From: Haloterrigena gelatinilytica
Lineage (GTDB): Archaea > Halobacteriota > Halobacteria > Halobacteriales > Natrialbaceae
Assembly (NCBI RefSeq): GCF_013342145.1
Contig: NZ_JABUQZ010000001.1
Span: forward strand, 3,162,001 to 3,226,000
Direction: 5' to 3'
DNA length: 64,000 nucleotides
Shown here: positions 51,835 through 60,264 of the stretch, piece after piece
Layout of the letters: every line of letters begins with the position of its first letter
Numbering within the stretch: position 1 is the first letter of the stretch
Translations under genes and position numbers: made by a program
Notes under the pieces: generated by a model
Seen by the model: only the letters and a program-made list of their open reading frames with translations
The model's database searches: none
What the model was told of the DNA's origin: nothing

Positions 51835-54800
51835 TCAGAACCACGATCCTGAGCCGGACCGTCCGCGCCCCTTCTTGCGACGCCCGCGACCGTTGTGATT
51901 CCCGTGGCCCGGCGCGGTTGAGCTGTTACCCGGTCCGTTCCCGCGATGACCCGGCGCGTGGCCGCTGTTTCCGGGAGCGTCCCCACCCCCCTTCTCGTCG
52001 GTCCAGTCCCTCGAAGGGTCGTACGCATCGAACAGCGGAAGCGAGTCGTCGAACGCGGTCGTCTCGAGGACCGTCGGGTCGTCCCCGAGGTGTCGCTCCT
52101 CGTCGGCGACTGCGTCCGCGTTGAACCGGAGGTCCGTCCGGAGCTTCGCGGCGACGGCGTTGAGGTGGCGCGTGTGCTCGGCGGCGGCCGCGGCGCTGCC
52201 GAGCAAGACGACGGCGCCGCCGGCCTTTCGGTACCGGCGCAGGGCGAGGAGTTCGCCGATCTCGAGCTCCCGGGCGGGCGCGCTGAGCAACACGGCCCGC
52301 GGTAGCTCCGTCTCCGTCTCGGCGGGCAGCGTCTCCGCGAGGTCGTTGATCTGTCGCAGCCGGAGGCCGACCCCCTCGAGGTACCGCTGGTAGTACATAC
52401 AGTCCTCGAGCGAGATCGAGCCCGCGGCGTTGAACTGACCCTGTCCGCCGGCGATGAGGACGTCGCCGTCGGCGTCGCTCGCAGAGAGCGCGTCGATCAG
52501 GTTCGTCAGGAACGGGAAGTTACCGTAGTCGCTCGTGTCGACGCCGAACGCCTCGTCGGCCTCGTAATCCTCGTGGATCGGGATTCCGCCGACCAGCGCG
52601 ACGCGGCGACGCTCGTCGACGCCGACGAGCGGAATCTCCCCGTCGTCGTACGCGATCCCGGCGGTCTCGAGGCGCTGATCGGCGCTCGGCTCGGCCGCGA
52701 CCGCGACGCGGTCGTCCTCGAGTCGACCGCCGTGTCGGCCGCGCGCGCTGCGGACGCTCCGGGCCGACGGGAGGTACAGGTCCTCGACCGGCTCGTTCCG
52801 AATTTCGGCGAGTGCGTCGAAATCGGCCGCCGACCAGACTCCCCGGCCCGCGGCGAGGGCGTCCTCCTCGAGCGCGGCGAACTCGTCGTGGGCCGCAAAG
52901 CCCGAGGAGTAGACGCGGGCGTACCCCTCGGCGACGATTTCCCGGTTGTAGTTCGTCGAGAAGGAACCGCTCTCGAAGTCGGCTTCGAACGCGTCGGGAT
53001 CGTAGCGGACGGAGCCCAGCAGGCGGCCGTAGTTGCCCCGCAGCGGTTCGGCCTCGTCGAAGGTGACCTTCACGTGGCGCCCCTCGAGGTCGGACTCGTC
53101 GACCGCCGCGCCCTCGGGTGCGAGTCGCTCGAGGGCGAACTCGGCCGCCCGCTCGCCCCAGTCGTGCAGGTGGTCGTCGGCGCCGTCGGGGATGCCGAAC
53201 CACTCCTCGGGAGTCGCCTCCGTCGGCGGTGTCTCCGCGGTGTCGACGCCGACGTTGCGCACGACCTCGCGGTAGCCGTACTCGGTGTCGAACTCGACCT
53301 CGACGGTGTCGCCGTCGAACACGCGGACGATCCGCCCGTCGTACTCGCCGTCGCGCTCGAACTCGATATCGACGCCGTCCCGGCCGCCGAAGTAGTCGAA
53401 CTCGGGCGAGAAGTCGGTCGCGAGCGGAACGTACTCCGGGCCGGCGTTGCGGACCTCGTCCTCGACCTGGCCGCCGTTGAACCGGAACGCGAGGTCCAGT
53501 CGCTCGGCGATTTCGTTTACGTTTCCGGTCCGATCGTTGCCGCCGAAGTCGGACTGGTCGAACAGGAAGAGGGCGCCGCCGTCATCGACGAACGACTCGA
53601 GCGCCTCGAGTTCGGCGTCGGTGAACGCCCAGTTCGGCGTCGTGACGACGAGGCCGTCGGCGTCCGCGAGCCCGATCGCGGCCTCCGCCTCGCCGAGGTA
53701 CGACCGGTCGAAATCGCTCGTCTCGAAGACGTAGTCGTCCCAGCCGGACGTCGCGTCCTCGACCTGGTCGTCGTTGAACCGGAAGCCGAGGTCGAGTCGC
53801 TCGGCGATCGCGTTCAGGTGAGCCGTCTCGGCGTGACCGCCGAAGTCCGACTGGTCGTGGAGGAAGACGGCCCCGCCGTCGGCGACGAACGCCTCGAGGG
53901 CCGCGAGTTCGGCGTCGGTGAACGACTCGGCGGGCGTCGTGATCACGACCGCGTCGGCGTCCGCGGCGTCGCCACCGCTCGATCCGCTCGCCGAGCCCTC
54001 GAGGACCGCCAGCAGGTCGTCGGTGGCCTCGACGGCGTACCCCTCGCGCTCGGCGTCGGCGATGAACGTCTCGAACCGCCGGCTATCGTAGTACTGGTCG
54101 TGGCTCTCGTCCCAGTAGACCGTCTCGCCGTCGACGATGTCGTCCCAGACGCCCAGGAGGAACGCGCGGTTCTCGTCGTGATCGCTGTCGTCCGCCGCGA
54201 GCGGTGCGCCGAGACCGACCGCGCGGTCGTCGCGCGTGATCAGCGGAATCCGCTCGTCGTCGGCGTAGCGGTACGGTTCGGCGTCCGACCGATCGACGTT
54301 CGTCGCCGTCGGTTCGGCCCACGCGAGCACCTCGAGGGCGTCCGCGGCCGCCACGCGGTCCTCGGTGAGCGCATCGCCCGCGGGCGAGACCTGACTCGCC
54401 GTCGAGTAGAACTCGAGGGTCGGCCCGTCGGTCTCGAACTCCTCGAGCGGGCGCAGGTCGTAGCCGTTGTCCTCGGCGTAGCGCCGGAAGACGGTGTGAC
54501 TCGAGAGGTCCCAGTACTGGCGGTGGCTCTCGTCCCACAGCACCGTGCTGTCGGGACCCATCAGTTCGTCCCAGACCTCGAGTACGAACTCCTCGTTGCC
54601 GACGTCGAACCCGCCGCGCTCGTCGCTGAGGAAACCGGCGCTACCGATTCCCATCACGTTCTCGTCCTGCGAGATCAGCGGGATGCGCCCGTCCTCGTAG
54701 GAGACGACGTCGGACTCGTCGGTGCCGCCGCTGGCCGTCGTCACGTACGCGTCTTCGGAGGCCCACGCGACGACGTGGTTCTCGTCGGTCAGTTCGCCGT

Positions 54801-54996
54801 ACTCGGCGCTGGTCTGAGCGGCCGTCGAATAGAACGAGAGCGCTTCGAGGCCCTCGTCCGCACCCGCGTCTGCAGAAGCGGCGCCGCGGGCGCTCGACGA
54901 CCCGGAGATCGCGAGCGTCCCGGTCGTTGCACCGAGCAGCGAAACGAACGATCGGCGATCCAGTCGACGCGCATGGCCGTTCGGAAGGGAACCCAT
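51835..54996 (-). CDS. giant Tat-exported protein: repeat domains, DUF4350-like domains and a staphylococcal-nuclease domain
   Basis: A 1053-residue secreted protein. A Tat leader (DRRSFVSLLGATTGTLAISG) is followed by two repeats of about 120 residues (to about 350). Each has ALSFYSTAAQTS- or EFYSTASQVS-like starts, DDGxIPLI and a VWDE..WDESHxQYxD end. DUF4350-like (ThuA/GATase-like) units occur at about 365-450, 460-545 and 920-1010, sharing GGALFLFDQSDFGG and LNAIAERLDLGFRFN. At about 555-740 lies a nuclease: RIVRVFDGDTVEVEFD, RNVGVDTAETP and GNYGRLLGSV, keeping the SNase Arg, Asp, Glu and second Arg. The tail is Gly/His/Arg-rich and basic. It probably degrades external DNA, and the other domains may bind nucleotides or the cell surface. 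The ATG at 54996 gives the leader. Confidence 0.85.
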   Translation of the reverse strand: MGSLPNGHARRLDRRSFVSLLGATTGTLAISGSSSARGAASADAGADEGLEALSFYSTAAQTSAEYGELTDENHVVAWASEDAYVTTASGGTDESDVVSYEDGRIPLISQDENVMGIGSAGFLSDERGGFDVGNEEFVLEVWDELMGPDSTVLWDESHRQYWDLSSHTVFRRYAEDNGYDLRPLEEFETDGPTLEFYSTASQVSPAGDALTEDRVAAADALEVLAWAEPTATNVDRSDAEPYRYADDERIPLITRDDRAVGLGAPLAADDSDHDENRAFLLGVWDDIVDGETVYWDESHDQYYDSRRFETFIADAEREGYAVEATDDLLAVLEGSASGSSGGDAADADAVVITTPAESFTDAELAALEAFVADGGAVFLHDQSDFGGHAETAHLNAIAERLDLGFRFNDDQVEDATSGWDDYVFETSDFDRSYLGEAEAAIGLADADGLVVTTPNWAFTDAELEALESFVDDGGALFLFDQSDFGGNDRTGNVNEIAERLDLAFRFNGGQVEDEVRNAGPEYVPLATDFSPEFDYFGGRDGVDIEFERDGEYDGRIVRVFDGDTVEVEFDTEYGYREVVRNVGVDTAETPPTEATPEEWFGIPDGADDHLHDWGERAAEFALERLAPEGAAVDESDLEGRHVKVTFDEAEPLRGNYGRLLGSVRYDPDAFEADFESGSFSTNYNREIVAEGYARVYSSGFAAHDEFAALEEDALAAGRGVWSAADFDALAEIRNEPVEDLYLPSARSVRSARGRHGGRLEDDRVAVAAEPSADQRLETAGIAYDDGEIPLVGVDERRRVALVGGIPIHEDYEADEAFGVDTSDYGNFPFLTNLIDALSASDADGDVLIAGGQGQFNAAGSISLEDCMYYQRYLEGVGLRLRQINDLAETLPAETETELPRAVLLSAPARELEIGELLALRRYRKAGGAVVLLGSAAAAAEHTRHLNAVAAKLRTDLRFNADAVADEERHLGDDPTVLETTAFDDSLPLFDAYDPSRDWTDEKGGGDAPGNSGHAPGHRGNGPGNSSTAPGHGNHNGRGRRKKGRGRSGSGSWF

Positions 54997-55200
54997 GCGT
55001 GAACGTTTTAGTTGACTTAGATGAACGTTCGTAATAGCAGTACGTTCCGGTATGTAATCGGTGCGGGCAATCAGAACCCAGTGGAACCGATCAGAGCCCT
55101 GTTTTCGTACAACAGAACCCCCTCTACTTCCGATTCGAATCAATGGGGTGGCCGAGACCAGAACTCGGAGCTGACCTATCGAACGCGCAGCGGGAGCCGC

Positions 55201-56439
55201 TCAATGCAAGCGATCGAGCCACCGCTGGCCGGTCCGGAGATCGGTCGGCACCTCGTCGCCGAACGCACAGCGGGTCCGATCGGTCTCGCAGGGGTTGCCC
55301 GCCGCGACCTCGATCTCGGGCGAGCCGCCCTCGAAGACGGCCGTGCTCGCGGTCGTCAACTGCCCGAAGGCGTGGGGTTCGTCCGTCTCCGGCTCGGGGT
55401 GGCGACAGATCGAGTCGTCGCCCGGTCCGTTCGCGTGGTCGCGCGCGATCGCCCAGAGGTCGTCCCGATCGAGGCGCTCGTCGCCCTCGAGCAACTCGAG
55501 CGCGCGCTGTCGGCGTTTCGTCGAACTCTCGGCCTCGGTCGACTCCGAGCGGACGAAGTGGTTCGTTCGCGTCACCACGGGACCGTCGTCGACGAAAATC
55601 CGCTCGGACGCGGGATCGACCTCGAGCAGGACGGCGTCGGTGTCGTCGGCCAGAAACAGCGTCTGGCCCATCAAACGGCGCGTGGGCCGGGACTCGAGGA
55701 ACTCGCGAGCCTCCGCGACGGTCGCACACTCCTCGAGAAGCATGCGGATGACGGTGCCGTTTCGCAGTTGGGTCTCGGGCGAGACGTCGACGCCCTCGCC
55801 TTCGCAGTCGATGTACGTGTTCGCGGCGACCAGCCCCCGATCGTTGACGCCCTTGAACATCCCGATCGTTCCGCAGGTGTCGATCGTCAGGACGCCGTAG
55901 TAGCCGTCGATCGGCGGCTGTTCGACGACCGACTTCGGCCGGGTTCCCCGGCCCGCGATGTCGCGGTTCTTGAGCACCAGCGGGCCGCCGGTGGCGGTGT
56001 CCGGCCCCGCGTCGGTCGTCGACTCGGGATCGACCTTCGGCGGCGCGACGAGCGCGTTCGTACACCCCTCCCCGATGCCGTGTCCGACCCCTTTCGGATT
56101 CTTCTCCGAACGGCCCTCACCCTCGGCCAGCTCCTCGCACAGCTCGGAGTAGGCGAAGACGTACGCCTCGTAGACCGCCGGATCGACGTCGAACACGTCG
56201 GCCATCGCCTCGTAGGCCCGCCGGTGGCGATCGGGGAGGCTCTCCCGACTGCGGCGGCCGTACTCGAGCAGCGGCTCGAGGTCGACGCCCTGCTCGTCGA
56301 CGATCGACTCGAGTTCGTCGATCGCCCACTCGACGGCCTCGCGCTCGGTCTCGGCGCGCCGTTGCGCGTGCTCGGCGAACGAATCGACGCCGGCGATCGC
56401 GTCGTCGTACGCGATGGTGTCGACGGTCGTGTCGTCCAT
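55201..56439 (-). CDS. C45-type acyltransferase/peptidase (isopenicillin-N acyltransferase-like)
   Basis: A 412-residue Ntn-hydrolase of the C45/AAT family. The likely autocatalytic nucleophile is C126 in GIGEGCTNALV. The family pattern LVLKNRDIAGRG follows, and then NDRGLVAANTYID and the later GQTLFLADDTDAVLLEV. Enzymes of this fold cut or transfer acyl groups on amides (penicillins, N-acyl amino acids, ceramides). There is no signal peptide, so it is cytoplasmic. The N-terminal 120 residues are helical, as in the family prodomain. The natural substrate here is unknown. Confidence 0.85.
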   Translation of the reverse strand: MDDTTVDTIAYDDAIAGVDSFAEHAQRRAETEREAVEWAIDELESIVDEQGVDLEPLLEYGRRSRESLPDRHRRAYEAMADVFDVDPAVYEAYVFAYSELCEELAEGEGRSEKNPKGVGHGIGEGCTNALVAPPKVDPESTTDAGPDTATGGPLVLKNRDIAGRGTRPKSVVEQPPIDGYYGVLTIDTCGTIGMFKGVNDRGLVAANTYIDCEGEGVDVSPETQLRNGTVIRMLLEECATVAEAREFLESRPTRRLMGQTLFLADDTDAVLLEVDPASERIFVDDGPVVTRTNHFVRSESTEAESSTKRRQRALELLEGDERLDRDDLWAIARDHANGPGDDSICRHPEPETDEPHAFGQLTTASTAVFEGGSPEIEVAAGNPCETDRTRCAFGDEVPTDLRTGQRWLDRLH

Positions 56440-56853
56440 ATCGGAAAATGGGACTCGAGGAGGTTGTATCGCCGGCCTGAATTAGTCTCGAGCCGAGTAC
56501 GACAGCCGTTCGGCGATCAGTGCAGGTGAGCGACGCAGCACTCGGGCTGATCACCCGGTGTGCGGTAGCGCGTGTCGTGTCTGGTGAGCACACAGCGAAC
56601 CCCGGCGCGAAGCCGCGCGAGGGACGAGCGAGCGGACTCGAGGCGCAAATAGGTACTAAACTAAAGGGTGTACGCGCGTCGGCAGCGGGGATTGGTGATC
56701 GTCGCGCGTGGCGATGATCGATGTCTTTCCCCCCGATCCCCACTGTGATGCCGGTGTCCGGCACTGCCGACATTCTATTTAACGTTAGTGGCCGGCATTA
56801 GTGTGTCGGAAACGTTCAACTATCCTTGCATTGAGAGATCGAGTACCCCGCTA
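56440..56853. other. intergenic region
   Basis: About 410 nt between divergent genes. A TATTTAACG stretch at 56776-56784 and AT-rich bases at 56650-56670 may be promoter parts. No coding sequence or clear repeat is seen. Confidence 0.35.
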
Positions 56854-57285
56854 ATGCGAACCCGGCGCAACCTACTGACGGCGTTCGCTAGCGTCGGTAC
56901 CGCCGGCTGTCTCGAACCGCCGGTGACCGGGTCGCCGCCGTCCCGTCCGCAGGGGAGTTTCGAGTTCGACGTCCGAACGGTCGACGGTGCCGAGCTGGTC
57001 CGGATCACGGCGACGAACGTCAGCGGTGCTCCGTCGGGCCCCAGGGTTCGGATCGGCGAGACAGTCGCCTACACTGACGGCCGATACGGCGAGGCGTACA
57101 CCGCCAGCCGCGAGTACGTCGACGAGTGGGACGACGAGATCGGCTCGGACAACGCCCTCGAGTCGACGACCGGTGACGCGCTCCCCGAAACGCGGCTCCG
57201 TATCGACGTCGAACGCGACGAGCGTGACGAATACGTCAGCATCGGGGAGACGGACTTGGCCCATCGACGCTCCCTGACGGAGTGA
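56854..57285 (+). CDS. small secreted lipoprotein-like hypothetical protein
   Basis: A 143-residue protein. The leader MRTRRNLLTAFASVGTAGCL has Arg-Arg at 4-5 and a lipobox-like TAGC (C19), so it is probably a Tat lipoprotein. The mature part is one beta-sandwich-like domain (SFEFDVRTVDGAELVRITAT, RVRIGETVAYTD) of unknown family, with an acidic middle. The ATG at 56854 is chosen for the leader. Confidence 0.65.
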   Translation: MRTRRNLLTAFASVGTAGCLEPPVTGSPPSRPQGSFEFDVRTVDGAELVRITATNVSGAPSGPRVRIGETVAYTDGRYGEAYTASREYVDEWDDEIGSDNALESTTGDALPETRLRIDVERDERDEYVSIGETDLAHRRSLTE

Positions 57286-57335
57286 AATTCCTCGAAGAAA
57301 ACTACCGTCGCTCACGGACTGGTCGCGACAGAATC

Positions 57336-57562
57336 GGGCGCGATGGGATTTGAACGACGCCGTCGGCTCGCTACCGCTCGCCGCCGTCTACTTCAAATCC
57401 CACGTGCCGGTTCGCTCGTCACTGCGTTCCTCGCTGCACGGGCGCGATGGGATTTGAACCCAAGCCAGACGATCGTCTCACTCCGTTCGACGCTGCGGCT
57501 GACAGGATTCAATCCCATCTCCATCTGTGATGTACTCCTCACGTTCGTTCGTCGCAAAATCA
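57336..57562 (-). repeat. two-step ladder of partial tRNA-Arg 3'-end copies with inverted partners
   Basis: The tRNA-Arg 3' end (plus strand GGGCGCGATGGGATTTGAAC at 57564-57583) recurs at 57440-57459 (extended identity of 23 nt) and 57336-57355, same orientation, 124 and 104 nt apart. Each is followed by an inverted match: TTCAAATCCCA at 57392-57402 and ATTCAATCCCA at 57507-57517, so each unit can form a hairpin with tRNA-derived arms. Loop pieces AGACGATCG, CGCTGCG and GATTCAA occur in the same order and almost the same spacing as in the tRNA-Pro ladder at 13148-13399. Confidence 0.75.
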
Positions 57563-57637
57563 CGGGCGCGATGGGATTTGAACCCACGACCGTCGGATTA
57601 GAAGTCCGACGCTCTTTCCGGACTGAGCTACGCGCCC
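57563..57637 (-). tRNA. tRNA-Arg (anticodon TCT)
   Basis: The minus strand gives acceptor GGGCGCG/CGCGCCC (57631-57637 with 57564-57570), discriminator G, and D-arm TAGCTCAGTCCGGAAAGAGC. The anticodon stem TCGGA/TCCGA carries loop CTTCTAA (anticodon TCT, codon AGA). The T-arm contains GGGTTCAAATCCC. No intron, and CCA is not encoded. A TATA-like GCTTATA lies 27-33 nt upstream. Confidence 0.95.
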
Positions 57638-57663
57638 TCGAGTAGGATTCCATGTCGGATCGG

Positions 57664-57670
57664 TATAAGC
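57664..57670 (-). promoter_or_regulatory. tRNA-Arg TATA box
   Basis: The minus strand reads GCTTATA, 27-33 nt before the mature 5' end at 57637. Beyond it, 57671-57979 has a long open frame with a weak hydrophobic stretch, but it runs on through the tRNA and is not accepted as a gene. Confidence 0.5.
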
Positions 57671-57979
57671 GGTGTGGATTCTCCGTAGCTACCCGCGAAA
57701 CCGGTGCAGCGAGGTGACGACGGGCACGGGTGACCAGCCAGATCGCCACCAGATGGCCGGCGGTCGTCGCCGCGAAGAGGGCCTCGAGGGTGGCCCGGAA
57801 GAAACTCCGCCAGTAGCCGACGAGACGTACTGCGCTCGAGTCAGCAGCGAGTCCTGGCCGCGAGCCAACTCCGGATGGGGACCGCTGAGCGGAGACGGCC
57901 CGCACGCTGGCGGTACCGTCCGAGACAACCGCGAAAAAAGCCGCGAGATGGCGACCGTCTGCCGTCCCTAATGCCGATT

Positions 57980-58363
57980 CTAGCCGGCGATGTTGCGTTC
58001 CGCGTCCGAATCGTTGCCCTCGGTACTGGCGTTGTCGCTGAACGGATTGTCCGATTCGGTTTCGCCGGCGCCGGACTCGTTTTCGCCGCCCGCGGAGTCG
58101 TTCTCGTCCGCGTCCGGACCGGACATGCCGCCGTCTTCGGAGTCGTTCTCGCCCGTACCCGGCGCGGCGTCGCCGTTCTCGCCGGTGCCGGACTCGTCGC
58201 CCGTCTCGTTCGCGGCGGGGTCGCTCCCGTCGGAGGACCCGCCGTCCTCGCCGTCGGATTCGTTCTCCTCGGACCCGAGGTCACTGCAGCCGGCGAGGGC
58301 AGCGATCGCGCCGGCACCGACTGCCGCCGTGAACCGTCGTCGGTCGAGTTTCGGAGCTGTCAT
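57980..58363 (-). CDS. low-complexity Tat lipoprotein
   Basis: A 127-residue protein. The leader KLDRRRFTAAVGAGAIAALA ends in a lipobox cysteine (AGCS, about C26). Everything after it is Glu/Asp/Gly/Ser/Asn-rich (ENESDGEDGGSSDGSDPAAN and onward) with many N-x-S/T sites and no folded domain. It may be a charged surface coat or spacer. The ATG at 58363 is chosen for the leader. Confidence 0.65.
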   Translation of the reverse strand: MTAPKLDRRRFTAAVGAGAIAALAGCSDLGSEENESDGEDGGSSDGSDPAANETGDESGTGENGDAAPGTGENDSEDGGMSGPDADENDSAGGENESGAGETESDNPFSDNASTEGNDSDAERNIAG

Positions 58364-58728
58364 AGCGTGCAGTCGACGGCGATGATCGACTGCTAAATAA
58401 CGGCGACAGTCGGTTCGAATCGTTAGTCCGGCTTGTATCGAATTATCCGTCGGTAACGCGAGCCGAGTGAACGGTTGCACTCGTCGCCGCCGTTGCACAC
58501 CGGACAAGGGGGAGGGTACGACCGCCACGCGCCCGGTCGCGAGTGCAGACGTGAGCACGGCGACGACCCGCTTCGAGCGGGACGCGTCGCGCACCGTGAG
58601 CGAGTCGGATACCCGTGACCGACGGACGTTTCGCTGATCGCAATTCGACCGTTTCGTCCGCCGCAATCTCGATGGACTCGAGCGACGAACAACAGCGCTT
58701 ATGCACGTCTCGCCGATACGTTTCTCCG
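58364..58728. other. intergenic region between divergent genes
   Basis: A 365-nt gap. CTGCTAAATAACGG near 58390-58403 may be part of the leftward promoter and CAGCGCTTATGC near 58693-58704 part of the rightward one. No gene is supported; the open frame across it is Arg/Ser-rich. Confidence 0.35.
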
Positions 58729-59325
58729 ATGCACGTCATCGGAACGGTGGGACTGCCCGGCAGCGGGAAGGGCGAGGCCGCGACCGTCGCGCGCGAACAC
58801 GGCATCCCGGTGGTGACGATGGGCGACGTCGTCCGCCAGGAGACGACCGACCGGGGACTCGACCCGACGAAGGACCACGGGAAGGTCGCGCAGGCGCTGC
58901 GCGACGAGAACGGACCGACCGCGATCGCCGAGCGGTCGCTCCCGATGATCGAGGACCGCCTCGAGGATCACGACACCGTCCTCGTGGACGGCATCCGGTC
59001 GGACGCCGAGGTCGACGTCTTCGAGGAGCGGTTCAGCGAGGCGTTCACGCTGGTCAGCATCGAAGCGCCGTTCGAACTGCGGGCCGAGCGCATCGACGCC
59101 CGCGGCCGGGACGCCGGCGAGAGCGACGGCGGCGAGGGGCTGGCCGCTCGCGACGAGCGCGAGCGCGGGTTCGGGATGGACGACGCGATGGATCGGGCCG
59201 ACGTCGTCGTCGAAAACACCGACTCGCTCGAGGCCTTCCACGAGCGCGTCGAGGCGATCATCCGCGAAGGATCCGATTCCAAATCGGAACCGACACCCGA
59301 CTCCGTCTCGAAGACCGACCCATGA
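58729..59325 (+). CDS. P-loop nucleotide kinase-like protein (UPF0200/dephospho-CoA-kinase-like)
   Basis: A 198-residue protein of the archaeal UPF0200 group. The P-loop is GLPGSGKGE (7-15). Other pieces are VVTMGDVVRQE, TVLVDGIRSDAEVDVFEERF and LVSIEAPFELRAERI, as in adenylate-type kinases. The substrate is not known. The stop overlaps the next start (ATGA), so it is coupled to the UPF0201 protein, an archaeal pairing. The ATG at 58729 is preferred over the in-frame upstream sequence; a closer ATG at 58701 is out of frame. Confidence 0.85.
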   Translation: MHVIGTVGLPGSGKGEAATVAREHGIPVVTMGDVVRQETTDRGLDPTKDHGKVAQALRDENGPTAIAERSLPMIEDRLEDHDTVLVDGIRSDAEVDVFEERFSEAFTLVSIEAPFELRAERIDARGRDAGESDGGEGLAARDERERGFGMDDAMDRADVVVENTDSLEAFHERVEAIIREGSDSKSEPTPDSVSKTDP

Positions 59326-59735
59326 CCGACATCTACCGCGTCGACGTCGAGATCACGGCGCCGATCTACGACACCGAAGTCACGAGTCGGGTCGTCGACG
59401 CCGTCGCGAACATCTTTCCCAACGCCGACCTCGAGGAGGAGTTCGGCGAGGTCAGGGCCGAAGCGCACGCGATGGACCACTTCTCCGATCTGCTCCACCG
59501 CCAGGAGATCCTCGATACCGCCCGCGGCGAGTTCTTCGCGAACCGCGAGGGCGAGACGTTCAGCTTCGCGCTGAAGAAGCAGGCGGCATTCGAGGACCGG
59601 ATCAACTTCTCGGTCGGCGAACCGGACGAGCTCGGCGAGATCGCCGTTCGGGTGCGGGTCGAAGAGCCGACCGTCGAGGAGTACATCGACCACATCGCGC
59701 CGCCGACCGAGGACGGCCGCCCGGTCGACGCCTGA
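59322..59735 (+). CDS. UPF0201/RNA-binding-like archaeal protein
   Basis: A 137-residue protein. The sequence IYRVDVEITAPIYDTEVTSR, then AVANIFPNADLEEEFGEVRA and MDHFSDLLHRQEILDTARGE, fits the archaeal UPF0201 family. Its ribosomal-L5-like fold has been suggested to bind RNA. It overlaps the P-loop kinase gene by 4 nt. The exact role is unknown. Confidence 0.85.
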   Translation: MTDIYRVDVEITAPIYDTEVTSRVVDAVANIFPNADLEEEFGEVRAEAHAMDHFSDLLHRQEILDTARGEFFANREGETFSFALKKQAAFEDRINFSVGEPDELGEIAVRVRVEEPTVEEYIDHIAPPTEDGRPVDA

Positions 59736-59799
59736 GTCACGCCCGGCGGTCTCGAGTCGTCAACCCATCGATATCGAGTCGACGGTGGTCGACTGCGAC

Positions 59800-60150
59800 T
59801 CACCCCGTTCTGACGAACCGGAAGCAATAGTACACCGAGCAGGTCCCGAATCCAGCGGAGACGGCCGCGTATTCGGCCGTTCCGGAGACGGCGAACGCGA
59901 TCCCGACGAAGAGCGCGACGCCACCGGCGAAGGCGAATTTCTGCCCGTCGCGGTCGGTGAGCCCGCGACTGACGGCGATCATCGCGACGACGATCGCGTA
60001 ACAGACGCCGAGACTGCTGCTCACGTCCGCGAGCGATCCGTCTCGAACCGCACTCGAGAGTATCACGAGATTGACGAGGAGGAGCACGCCGAGTCCCCCG
60101 ACTACCGGATCGCGCCGGTCGAGCCGGGTTGCGGTCGTGGATCGAGTCAT
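59800..60150 (-). CDS. small four-helix membrane protein
   Basis: A 116-residue protein with four hydrophobic segments (about 15-33, 45-62, 72-90, 95-110), including VVGGLGVLLLVNLVILSSAV and FAFAGGVALFVGIAFAVSGT. The N-terminus is basic (TRSTTATRLDRRD), so it likely faces the cytoplasm. No family is recognised. The ATG at 60150 is preferred over one eight codons upstream. Confidence 0.65.
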   Translation of the reverse strand: MTRSTTATRLDRRDPVVGGLGVLLLVNLVILSSAVRDGSLADVSSSLGVCYAIVVAMIAVSRGLTDRDGQKFAFAGGVALFVGIAFAVSGTAEYAAVSAGFGTCSVYYCFRFVRTG

Positions 60151-60264
60151 ATTCCGAACGAGGCCCGCCTGCAATATAATTGCATATATTCCAACTGGAA
60201 TTCAATCGCCAACGAGCGAACGACGGGCGGGGAGTGAAAAGCCACCGACACGTACGTCGAGAGG

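Noticed and set aside
55007-55021. TTTAGTTGACTTAGA upstream of the giant nuclease gene, resembling the iron boxes
   Set aside because: Both half-sites lack a base compared with TTTAGG/CCTAAA, and symmetry is broken; one degenerate match is expected by chance.
57393-57905. Long minus-strand open frame with a weak hydrophobic stretch (ATLEALFAATTAGHLVAIWL) spanning tRNA-Arg
   Set aside because: It runs through the tRNA promoter, the tRNA and the ladder without a natural stop, which a real gene would not do. Composition before the hydrophobic part is Ser/Arg-rich.
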